From Ramlibacter sp. (GTDB taxonomy: Bacteria > Pseudomonadota > Gammaproteobacteria > Burkholderiales > Burkholderiaceae_C): 7,265 bases of DNA. The stretch lies in contig JAJNBO010000287.1 of the NCBI GenBank assembly GCA_021156245.1, positions 1 through 7,265 of the forward strand. Direction: 5' to 3'. Below, piece by piece: positions 1 through 5,812 of this stretch. The notes beneath the pieces were generated by a model. The model ran no database searches. It saw only the letters and a list, made by a program, of their open reading frames with translations, and was not told the origin of the DNA. Position 1 is the stretch's first letter; every line of letters begins with the position of its first letter. Made by a program: the position numbers and the translations under genes.

Positions 1-209
1 CGGGCCAGGGCAAGGCCCTGGCGGTGCTGAACGTGCGCGGCAAGCACAGCATCTCCGCGGACATCACCTACACCCGCGGCACGTACTCCATCAAGTACCG
101 CGACAGCAGCAACATGAACTACGAGCCCAGCGGCCTGATCCACCCCAAGTACAACATGTGGGTGCAGACGCTGATCGACGACACGCGCATCCAGCTGTCC
201 CGGCCGTAG
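1..209 (+). CDS. Small conserved protein, 3' end only (paralogue of the next gene)
   Basis: This is an open frame entering from the left edge and ending at TAG (207-209), so the N-terminus is missing. Sixty-nine codons are visible. The product matches the C-terminal half of the next gene's protein: a Tyr-rich beta-strand-like core, then YxDSxNMxY, then an IHPxYNxWVQ block near the end. The two are therefore tandem paralogues. The neighbour has an export signal, so this one probably did too, but its signal lies outside the window. The GTG at 24 is only an internal codon, because the frame is open to the edge. Function is unknown. The alternating hydrophobic pattern suggests a small beta-rich periplasmic fold, which is inference. 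Confidence 0.72.
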   Translation, partial: GQGKALAVLNVRGKHSISADITYTRGTYSIKYRDSSNMNYEPSGLIHPKYNMWVQTLIDDTRIQLSRP

Positions 210-221
210 GGAGCAGCACCG

Positions 222-647
222 ATGAAAGCCATCCACTTCCTGCTGGCCGCCGTCGTGGCGATCGGGGCGACGCAGGCCGGCGCGCAGCGCCTGCCGGTCC
301 CCATCGTCAACCACGAGAACGTGGTGGTGCAGCGCGCCAGCGGGCAGCCCGCCACCGCCGCCGACGTGCGCAAGGCGATCTTCGCGGCCGCCGACGCCAC
401 CGGCCGCAAGTGGGTGCTGTCCGAACCCACCCCCGGCCAGCTGATCGCCACCTACCACGTGCGCACGCACACGGTGGTGACGGAAGTCCGCTACAGCGGG
501 TCGCAGTTCTCCGTTCGCTACAGCGACAGCGTCAACATGAAGTACGCTCCCGGAGGCCCCAGCGGCACCGGCGTGATCCACCCCTTCTACAACCAGTGGG
601 TGCAGGACTTCGTCCACGCGGTGCGGCTGGAATTGAACAAGACCTAG
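222..647 (+). CDS. Small exported protein of unknown function, tandem paralogue
   Basis: The gene encodes 141 residues. The start ATG at 222 has an AGGGAG ribosome-binding site at 208-213, 8 nt upstream, which overlaps the stop of the preceding paralogue. Residues 1-21 form a typical Sec signal peptide: Lys2, a hydrophobic core, and a likely signal peptidase I cut after AGA (Ala21). No lipobox Cys is present, so the mature protein (about 120 residues) is expected to be soluble in the periplasm. The C-terminal half has YSDSVNMKY and an IHPFYNQWVQ block shared with the upstream gene. A short Gly/Pro/Ser insertion (around APGGPSGTG) separates the two blocks here but is mostly absent from the upstream copy. 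I do not recognise a named domain. It is probably co-transcribed with the upstream paralogue (12-nt gap). No catalytic motif or metal site is obvious. Confidence 0.85.
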   Translation: MKAIHFLLAAVVAIGATQAGAQRLPVPIVNHENVVVQRASGQPATAADVRKAIFAAADATGRKWVLSEPTPGQLIATYHVRTHTVVTEVRYSGSQFSVRYSDSVNMKYAPGGPSGTGVIHPFYNQWVQDFVHAVRLELNKT

Positions 648-691
648 CCACGCCATCGCAGTCACCGGCGGGCCCCCTCCGCCGTCCCCCC
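648..691 (+). other. Short intergenic gap before the methyltransferase
   Basis: These 44 nt are GC-rich, with pyrimidine runs (CCCCCTCC, CCCCCC) just before the methyltransferase ATG. I see no Shine-Dalgarno sequence, no convincing -35/-10 pair and no hairpin. The methyltransferase may be read from the upstream transcript or as a near-leaderless message. Confidence 0.4.
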
Positions 692-1402
692 ATGAGCCCG
701 AACTCCAGCGCCGCCCTGCCCTACGTCGAGGAAACCCGCTTCGGCAAGTGGTTCCTGCGTACCGAAACCTGGCGCGTGCACGTGCTGGAGCGCGCCATCG
801 CCGACCTGGTCCGCCTGCTCCCGCAGCCGCGCGCCAGCTATGGCGTGGTGGTCGACGTGGGCTGCGGCAGCGGCTATTCCCTTCCCAAGCTGGCGCAACG
901 CTTTTCCCCGCGGGACCTGGTGGGCGTGGACATCGATCCGCAGATGCTGCGCGCGGCGCGCGCGGAAGCGGACCGGGCGGGCATCCAGCCGCGGCTGGTG
1001 GAGGCGTCGAGCACGCGCATGCCGCTGGAGGACGCGTCGGTCGACCTGCTGTTTTGCCACCAGACCTTCCACCACCTCGTGGAGCAGGAAGAGGCCCTGG
1101 CCGAATTCCTGCGCGTGCTCAAGCCGGGCGGCGTGCTGCTGTTCGCCGAATCCACCCGTCGCTACATCCACTCCTGGATCATCCGCGCGCTGTTCCGCCA
1201 CCCGATGGAAGTGCAGCGCACCGCGCCCGAGTACCTGCAGATGCTGCGCAGCGCGGGTTTCCAGGTGCCGGAGACCTGCGTCTCCTATCCCTACCTGTGG
1301 TGGAGCCGCGAAGACCTGGGCATCCTGGAGCGCTGGTTCGGCGTGCAGCCGAAGCAGGACCGGGAAGAGACGCTGCTGAACGTGGTGGCGGTGAAGCCTT
1401 GA
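692..1402 (+). CDS. Class I SAM-dependent methyltransferase
   Basis: The gene encodes 236 residues with a Rossmann-type methyltransferase fold (Methyltransferase_11-like). Motif I, VDVGCGSG, is at residues 54-61 and binds the methionyl part of SAM. VGVDID at 77-82 ends strand beta-2, with acidic residues for the ribose. A post-motif stretch, FCHQTFHHL, is near 121-129. LKPGGVLLFAES, at about 143-154, is the usual beta-5 region after motif III. The substrate cannot be read from sequence. APE clusters commonly carry a methyltransferase acting on the aryl head group, so this one, convergent with the APE operon, could serve that role, but it could equally be unrelated. The start at ATG 692 is chosen because the homologous-looking region begins just after it; there is no good ribosome-binding site in the C-rich 44-nt gap upstream. 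The open frame extends further upstream, but that part overlaps the previous gene in another frame and is not coding-like. Confidence 0.85.
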   Translation: MSPNSSAALPYVEETRFGKWFLRTETWRVHVLERAIADLVRLLPQPRASYGVVVDVGCGSGYSLPKLAQRFSPRDLVGVDIDPQMLRAARAEADRAGIQPRLVEASSTRMPLEDASVDLLFCHQTFHHLVEQEEALAEFLRVLKPGGVLLFAESTRRYIHSWIIRALFRHPMEVQRTAPEYLQMLRSAGFQVPETCVSYPYLWWSREDLGILERWFGVQPKQDREETLLNVVAVKP

Positions 1403-1439
1403 GTGCGTCGCTCCGGAGGGGCAGTGGCGCGCAACGGAT

Positions 1440-1534
1440 TTAACGCAGAAGACGCAGAAGGAAGACAAAAGACGCAAAAAGGAGAATCGGTTTCTTTTGC
1501 GTCTTTGGCTGTTCTTCTGCGTCGTCTGCGTTAA
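1440..1534. repeat. Long imperfect inverted repeat between convergent genes
   Basis: Arms 1440-1480 and 1494-1534 are reverse complements over 41 nt with 7 mismatches by hand count, around a 13-nt loop (1481-1493). The left arm is strongly purine-rich and built from degenerate ACGCAGAAG / ACGCAAAAAG units. It is visibly less GC-rich than the flanks. A further short pair, 1413-1422 and 1535-1543 (CCGGAGGG...), extends the symmetry but is separated from the left arm by about 17 unpaired bases. The element sits between the ends of the methyltransferase and PPTase genes. The PPTase stop codon (1531-1533) lies inside the right arm. Transcribed from either side it would give a long hairpin, so it may limit read-through or protect 3' ends, like REP-type elements. 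There is no clean U-tract, so it is not a textbook intrinsic terminator. Confidence 0.85.
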
Positions 1535-2229
1535 GCCCTCCGGTCCGTCCCGGTCCCCTCCGGCGCGTGATCCGCCACATGCCACGACCGATCATCGCCC
1601 GGCTCCAGCGTCCACCACCGCACCTCCCGCGCCGTCACGGCCAGGCGCCACGGTCCGCCGCACCAGGTGCGGATCTCGCCGTCATTGGTCAACCGGGCAT
1701 CCAGTTGCTGCAGCCGCTTCGGCGCAATCCACTCCCCGCGTCGTTTCAACCACGCTTCCTTGACGGTCCACAGTTCGTGGAACAGGTCGTCCCGTTGTTG
1801 CGTCGGCACTCCGTCGAACAAGGCCTGCTCGCCCGGCGTGCAGCACAGGGACACCAGGCCCGCGATGTCGCGCCGCGGACGCGGCTGCTCCAGGTCGATG
1901 CCGACCGGCCCGGACGAAAGGGCGCAAGCCGCATGGTCGCCGCTGTGGCTGATCGAGATGTGGATGTCCGGCCGTCCCGCCACCCGCGGCGGCGCATCGT
2001 GCGGCGCCTCCAGCGGCCAGTCGCGCGGCGTGCCGTCCAGCACCTGCGCGAGCAGCCAGCGCGCCTGCCAGCGCGCGGCGGTGAACTGCGCGCGGCGCTT
2101 GTCGGTGGCGAGCAGCGCCAGCCGCTCCTGCTCGCCCGGCGTCAGCCAGCGGCCCGGCGCCGGGGTCTCGCGGGCCAGCGCGCCGACTTGCGCGCACGCC
2201 AGGTGCACCGTGCGGTCCATCACCGTCAT
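1531..2229 (-). CDS. 4'-phosphopantetheinyl transferase, Sfp type
   Basis: The gene encodes 232 residues. It is predicted to transfer the phosphopantetheine arm of coenzyme A to a serine of acyl carrier proteins, here most plausibly the APE-cluster ACPs. Evidence: ISISHSGDHAACAL at about 91-103, then GPVGIDLE at 107-114, where Asp112 and Glu114 are the expected Mg2+ ligands. WTVKEAWLK follows at 154-162, with Lys157, Glu158 and Lys162 matching the family signature. The N-terminal part contains an RRAQFTAARW motif (45-54) typical of the family. Start ATG 2229 overlaps the stop of the preceding ketosynthase gene (ATGA), implying coupling; a second ATG at 2220 is possible. The stop TAA lies in the inverted repeat, whose sequence supplies the last few codons. 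This is the last gene of the minus-strand operon in view. Confidence 0.9.
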   Translation of the reverse strand: MTVMDRTVHLACAQVGALARETPAPGRWLTPGEQERLALLATDKRRAQFTAARWQARWLLAQVLDGTPRDWPLEAPHDAPPRVAGRPDIHISISHSGDHAACALSSGPVGIDLEQPRPRRDIAGLVSLCCTPGEQALFDGVPTQQRDDLFHELWTVKEAWLKRRGEWIAPKRLQQLDARLTNDGEIRTWCGGPWRLAVTAREVRWWTLEPGDDRSWHVADHAPEGTGTDRRA

Positions 2230-3452
2230 TGCCAGCGGCGCAGGACCAGCGAAGTGTTGATCCCGCCGAAGGCGAAGTTGTTGCTCATGATCCACTCCGT
2301 CTGCACGTCCCGGCCGGCGCCGCGGACGTAGTCGAGCGGAGCGCAGGCCGGGTCGACGTTCTGCAGGTTCAGGTTGGGCGAGAACCAGCCCTCGCGCATC
2401 ATCATGATGCTCATCCACGCCTCCAGCGCACCGCAGGCACCTAGCGTGTGCCCCATGTAGCTTTTCAGCGTGCTGATCGGGACCCGGTCGCCGAGCACCG
2501 CGAGGGTGGCCGCGCTCTCCGCCACGTCGCCATGGTCGGTGGCCGTGCCGTGCGCGTTGACGTAGCCGATCTCCGAGGCCGGGATCCCGGCGTCTTCCAG
2601 TGCGAGACGCATCGCCTGCGCCATGGTCTGCGACTTGGGCTGCGTGACGTGCGCGCCGTCGCTGTTGGTGCCGTAGCCCGCCACCTCCGCCAGGATGCGC
2701 GCCCCCCGCGCCTGGGCGTGCTCCAGCTCCTCCAGCACCAGCGTGCAGGCGCCTTCGCCGAGCACCAGTCCGTCGCGATCGGCGTCGAACGGCCGGGGCG
2801 TGAGCTGCGGCTCGTCGTTCTTCGTGCTGGTGGCGAACAGCGTGTCGAACACCGCTGCATCGATGACGTCCAGCTCCTCGGCGCCGCCGGCCAGCATCGC
2901 CAGCTGGCGGCCGCTCTGGATGGCTTCGAAGGCGTAGCCGATGCCCTGGCTGCCGGCCGCGCACGCGCTGGAGGTGGTGATGATGCGGCCGGTCAGGCCG
3001 AGGAACACGCCGATGTTCACCGCCGCCGTGTGCGACATCATCTTGATGTAGGTATTGGCGTTGATGCCTTCGGTGTTCTTCTCCACGATCATGCGGCCGA
3101 AGTCCGCGATCGCCGGCGGCGAGCCGACCGAGGACCCATAGGACACGCCCATGCGGCCGCTGCCCACGAGCGGGTCCCCGAGCAACCCCGCATCCGCCAG
3201 CGCCATCTCGCTGGCACGCGTCCCCATCAGCGCCACGCGGCCCATGCTGCGCGTGGCCTTGCGGTTGTAGTGCTCCGGCAGGTCGAACGGCCGCGCGGGA
3301 ACGCCGAGCCGGGTGTTCAGGCCCTCGTAGGCGTCCCATGCATCCATGCGCTGCACCGCATTGCGCAGGCTGCGCAGGCTGGCCAGCACCGTGGGCCAGT
3401 CGTGCCCCAGGGGGCTGATCGCACCGACGCCGGTGACCACGACACGCTTCAA
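2226..3452 (-). CDS. apeR: Beta-ketoacyl-ACP synthase, FabF-like (ApeR-type)
   Basis: The gene encodes 408 residues of a thiolase-fold ketosynthase that would condense malonyl-ACP with an acyl or aryl-polyenyl thioester. The N-terminus (RVVVTGVGAISPLG) is typical of FabF. The catalytic set is complete: Cys164 in SSACAAG, His301 in NAHGTATDHGD, Lys330 and His335 in LKSYMGHTLGA. The C-terminal NNFAFGGINTSL loop is present. It should therefore be an active synthase, not a chain-length factor. The start is TTG at 3452, overlapping the ketoreductase stop as TTGA. A GGAGG site at 3459-3463 sits 6 nt upstream, and no better start lies nearby. The ApeR assignment rests on position (second ketosynthase after the ketoreductase, as in known APE clusters); by sequence alone it could be called FabF. 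Confidence 0.92.
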   Translation of the reverse strand: MKRVVVTGVGAISPLGHDWPTVLASLRSLRNAVQRMDAWDAYEGLNTRLGVPARPFDLPEHYNRKATRSMGRVALMGTRASEMALADAGLLGDPLVGSGRMGVSYGSSVGSPPAIADFGRMIVEKNTEGINANTYIKMMSHTAAVNIGVFLGLTGRIITTSSACAAGSQGIGYAFEAIQSGRQLAMLAGGAEELDVIDAAVFDTLFATSTKNDEPQLTPRPFDADRDGLVLGEGACTLVLEELEHAQARGARILAEVAGYGTNSDGAHVTQPKSQTMAQAMRLALEDAGIPASEIGYVNAHGTATDHGDVAESAATLAVLGDRVPISTLKSYMGHTLGACGALEAWMSIMMMREGWFSPNLNLQNVDPACAPLDYVRGAGRDVQTEWIMSNNFAFGGINTSLVLRRWQ

Positions 3453-4171
3453 ACCATTCCTCCGTTGACCGAGATCACCTGGCGGGTGATGTACGCCGCT
3501 TCCTCGCCGAGCAGGAAGGCGACCAGCCCCGCCACTTCGTCCGCGCGGCCGAGCCGCTTCATCGGGATCATCTTCATTGCCTCGTCCCGCACTTCATCGG
3601 GCAGCATGTCGGTATCGATCAGGCCGGGCGCCACGCAGTTGACCGTGATGTTGCGCTTGGCCAGCTCGATCGCCAGCGCCTTGGTCGCCCCCATGATCCC
3701 CGCCTTGGCCGCGCTGTAGTTCGCCTGCCCGCGATTGCCGACCAGCCCCGATACCGAGGCGATGGTGACGATGCGGCCGGGCTTGCGGCGCTGGATCATC
3801 GGCATCGTGACCGGATGCAGCACGTTGTAGAAAGCGTCCAGGTTGGTGTGGACCACGCCATCCCACTCCTCGCCCGTCATCGCCGGAAAGGCGTTGTCGC
3901 GCGCCAGCCCCGCGTTGCAGACCACGCCGTAGTACGCGCCGTGCGCCTCGATGTCGGCCTCCAGCGCCGCACGGCAGGCTGCGCGGTCGGCGACGTCGAA
4001 CTGCAGCACGCGCGCGCCGCGCCCTTGCGCGCGGATGCGCTCCGCCACCGCGTCGGCCTTGCCGCGGCTGGCGCGGCAATGCACGACGAGGTCGTGACCC
4101 GCTGCGGCCAGCCTCAGCGCGATGGCTTCGCCGATGCCGCTGCTGGAGCCGGTGACCAGCACGGTGCTCAT
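3449..4171 (-). CDS. apeQ: 3-oxoacyl-ACP reductase, FabG-like SDR (ApeQ-type)
   Basis: The gene encodes 240 residues, the usual length for FabG. The enzyme would reduce the 3-keto group left by each condensation to a 3-hydroxyl with NADPH. Evidence: the cofactor-binding TGSSSGIG at 7-14, Asp59 in the FDVAD segment, and the structural NAG at 86-88. The catalytic set is Asn110, Ser139 (IASVSG), Tyr152 and Lys156 (YSAAK). VAPGLIDTDM at 180-189 and the terminal NGGMV are also family features. ATG 4171 overlaps the downstream-frame stop of the dehydratase gene (ATGA), and a GAGGG site at 4179-4183 lies 7 nt upstream. It sits between the hotdog gene and the second ketosynthase, the position of ApeQ in characterised APE clusters. 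No key residue is missing. Confidence 0.93.
   Translation of the reverse strand: MSTVLVTGSSSGIGEAIALRLAAAGHDLVVHCRASRGKADAVAERIRAQGRGARVLQFDVADRAACRAALEADIEAHGAYYGVVCNAGLARDNAFPAMTGEEWDGVVHTNLDAFYNVLHPVTMPMIQRRKPGRIVTIASVSGLVGNRGQANYSAAKAGIMGATKALAIELAKRNITVNCVAPGLIDTDMLPDEVRDEAMKMIPMKRLGRADEVAGLVAFLLGEEAAYITRQVISVNGGMV
3459..3463 (-). promoter_or_regulatory. Ribosome-binding site deciding the TTG start of the ketosynthase
   Basis: GGAGG on the minus strand lies 6 nt before TTG 3452. It is formed by the Gly-Gly codons of the conserved C-terminal NGGMV of the preceding ketoreductase, so it is embedded in coding sequence. It supports the TTG start over any later codon and fits translational coupling across the TTGA overlap. 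Confidence 0.7.
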
Positions 4172-4628
4172 GTCGTCGCCCTCGGCTTCAGCAGATCCTC
4201 GGACCCCTCCGGCGGATCGATCACCGAAATGCGCGCGACCGCCGCGTCCTGGCCGTCCATGACGACGCGGCAATCGAACAGGCCGAGTCCGTTGGCGCCG
4301 ATCAGTTCGCAACGCGCCTCGACGCGCAACTGGCTGCCGCAGGGGAAGCCGTCGCAGTAAGCCTCGGCGTGCCGAGCAGCAGGCCTGGCCGCGCCGCGCC
4401 GCCGCGTCCGCGCGCGCGCGCACCGGCCCAGGCGGCCACGGCCTGCGCCATGTATTCGATGCCGATCCAGGACGGCACCTGCCCGTCGCGCACGAAGAGG
4501 CCGTCGTACGGCACCTCCAGCTCGGCGACCACATGGCTTTCGTCCACTTCCAGCACGCGATCGAGCAGCCGCATGGCCGCACGGTGCGGAATCAGGCTCT
4601 CGATGCGGACGCTGCCACCGGTTTCCAT
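4168..4628 (-). pseudogene. apeP: Hotdog-fold 3-hydroxyacyl-ACP dehydratase (ApeP-type), apparent frameshift
   Basis: As sequenced, the frame from ATG 4628 runs only to TGA 4302-4304 (108 residues) and its last ~20 residues are out of family. Recognisable protein continues in another frame from about 4365 to TGA 4168-4170. The N-terminal part (4628 to ~4368) has IPHRAAMRLLDRV at 13-25, WIGIEYMAQAVAAWAG at 54-69 and GLLLGT at 82-87. The C-terminal part gives EAYCDGFPCGSQLRVEARCE, then a strand-rich tail ending RATT. Joined, they make about 152 residues, normal for the family. The join needs one base more (modulo 3) near 4366. The segment replacing the FabZ catalytic His motif (FVRDGQVPS) has no His, while Glu58 is kept. 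The end overlaps the ketoreductase start as ATGA, showing that the C-terminal frame is the ancestral one. The gene is either truly broken or the consensus sequence has an indel error. Confidence 0.82.
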
Positions 4629-4633
4629 CTCAC

Positions 4634-5812
4634 TCACTCGCTTGAAAAGACCAGGCAGGCATTGTTGCCGCCGAATGCAAAGGAATTGCTCAGCACGTGC
4701 CGCGGGGCACGTGCCAAGGAGTCGCCGCCTTTCGCGATGCGCAGCATCGGCAGCGCCGCGTCGCGCTGGCCGTCCCACCAGTGCGGCGGCAGCCGGGCGG
4801 CGGGGTTGTCCACCAGCGTGTGCCAGCACACGGCGGCTTCCACGGCACCGGCCGCAGCCAGCGTGTGGCCGGTCAGCGGCTTGGTCGAACTCACCGGGAC
4901 TTCGGTGCCCAGCAGCGCGGCGATCGCCAGGCTTTCCATGGCATCGTTCTGCAGCGTTGCCGTGCCGTGCAGGTTCACGTAGTCGATGTCGGCCGGCCCT
5001 AGTCGCGCGCGCTCCAGCGCCTGGCCCATGGCGGCCAGCGCGCCGCGGCCGCCCGGCTCCGGAGCGGACATGTGGTGCGCGTCGGAACTTTCGCCCCAGC
5101 CGGACAGGCGTACCGGCCCGGGCTCCTTGCCCATCACGAACAGGGCCGCGCCTTCCCCGATGTTGATGCCCTGCCGATTGGCCGACAGCGGATTGCAACG
5201 CGCTGCGCTCACCGACTCCAGGGCGCTGAAGCCGCCGATGGTGAAGCCGGACAAAGCGTCGGCGCCTCCCGCGATCACCACGTCGGCGATGCCGGCGCGC
5301 AGCAGGCGGGCGCCCGCCGCGAGCGCCTTGGCGCCCGAGGAGCATGCGGTGGAGATGGTGTACGCCGGGCCACCGGTGCCCAGCAGGTGCGCGACGAAGG
5401 CGGCCGCGTTGCCCATCTCCTGCTGTGCGTAATCGTAGGCGAGCGGCCAGCGCGCCTCGTTGCGGAACCGGTGGGCAGCGGCCACGCCTTCGTCCAGGCC
5501 CGCCGCGCTGACGCCCAGGACGACGGCGATCCGCTCCGGCGCCCATCGCCCCAAGGCGCGGTCGATCGAAGGGGCGAGATCGTTCAGGACCGCGGCCAGC
5601 AGCGCATTGGTGCGGCTGCGGAACGGCACCGGGTGCGCGTCGAGTGACGGCAGCGTTTCATGCACGCGCCCCAGGTGCAGCACGCGGCCGGGCGTACAGG
5701 CATCGGTGGGCGCGACGCCGCCCGCCGCTGGCGAGAACAGCGCATCGCGCGCGCCCCGGCCGCGGCCCAGCGCGCTGATCCACGCCATGTCCTGCAGGTA
5801 GACCGCTGTCAT
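4634..5812 (-). CDS. apeO: Beta-ketoacyl-ACP synthase (ApeO-type)
   Basis: The gene encodes 392 residues of a ketosynthase with the full catalytic set: Cys157 in STACSSGAK, His282 in NLHGTATLQND, Lys311 and His316 in TKPLTGHTLAAAGAVE. The C-terminal SNSFAFGGNNACLV loop is present. The N-terminus is shorter and less FabF-like than the second ketosynthase of the operon, and the two proteins are clearly diverged. In characterised APE systems the ketosynthase in this slot, ApeO, pairs with a chain-length-factor partner (ApeC) encoded elsewhere in the cluster, which is not in view here. ATG 5812 overlaps the stop of the exporter/DUF3261 gene (ATGA), and GGAGG at 5817-5821 lies 4 nt upstream. The stop at 4634 is 5 nt from the dehydratase start. 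The larger open frame running upstream to 6661 is an antisense-like shadow in the exporter gene. Confidence 0.92.
   Translation of the reverse strand: MTAVYLQDMAWISALGRGRGARDALFSPAAGGVAPTDACTPGRVLHLGRVHETLPSLDAHPVPFRSRTNALLAAVLNDLAPSIDRALGRWAPERIAVVLGVSAAGLDEGVAAAHRFRNEARWPLAYDYAQQEMGNAAAFVAHLLGTGGPAYTISTACSSGAKALAAGARLLRAGIADVVIAGGADALSGFTIGGFSALESVSAARCNPLSANRQGINIGEGAALFVMGKEPGPVRLSGWGESSDAHHMSAPEPGGRGALAAMGQALERARLGPADIDYVNLHGTATLQNDAMESLAIAALLGTEVPVSSTKPLTGHTLAAAGAVEAAVCWHTLVDNPAARLPPHWWDGQRDAALPMLRIAKGGDSLARAPRHVLSNSFAFGGNNACLVFSSE

Noticed and set aside
1440..1534. CRISPR array or simple tandem repeat
   Set aside because: The ACGCAGAAG units are short and degenerate, with no spacers, and the overall symmetry is inverted, not direct.
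1440..1534. Canonical Rho-independent terminator
   Set aside because: The stem is long and interrupted, the loop is 13 nt, and no run of T follows the stem in either direction.
662..1585. 307-codon minus-strand frame across the methyltransferase and the inverted repeat
   Set aside because: It is antisense to a clear methyltransferase, is His/Arg-rich, and has no motif.
2230..3339. Upstream extension of the PPTase frame
   Set aside because: It overlaps the second ketosynthase in another frame and shows no protein-like pattern; PPTase homology begins after ATG 2229.
2448..3719. 423-codon open frame on the plus strand
   Set aside because: It lies antisense to the ketosynthase and ketoreductase genes, is rich in His/Arg/Ala with no recognisable domain, and is explained by the high GC content leaving few stops.
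4409..4421. CG dinucleotide run as the site of the dehydratase frameshift
   Set aside because: The conserved GLLLGT block downstream of this run is still in the N-terminal frame, so the shift must lie after it, near 4366.
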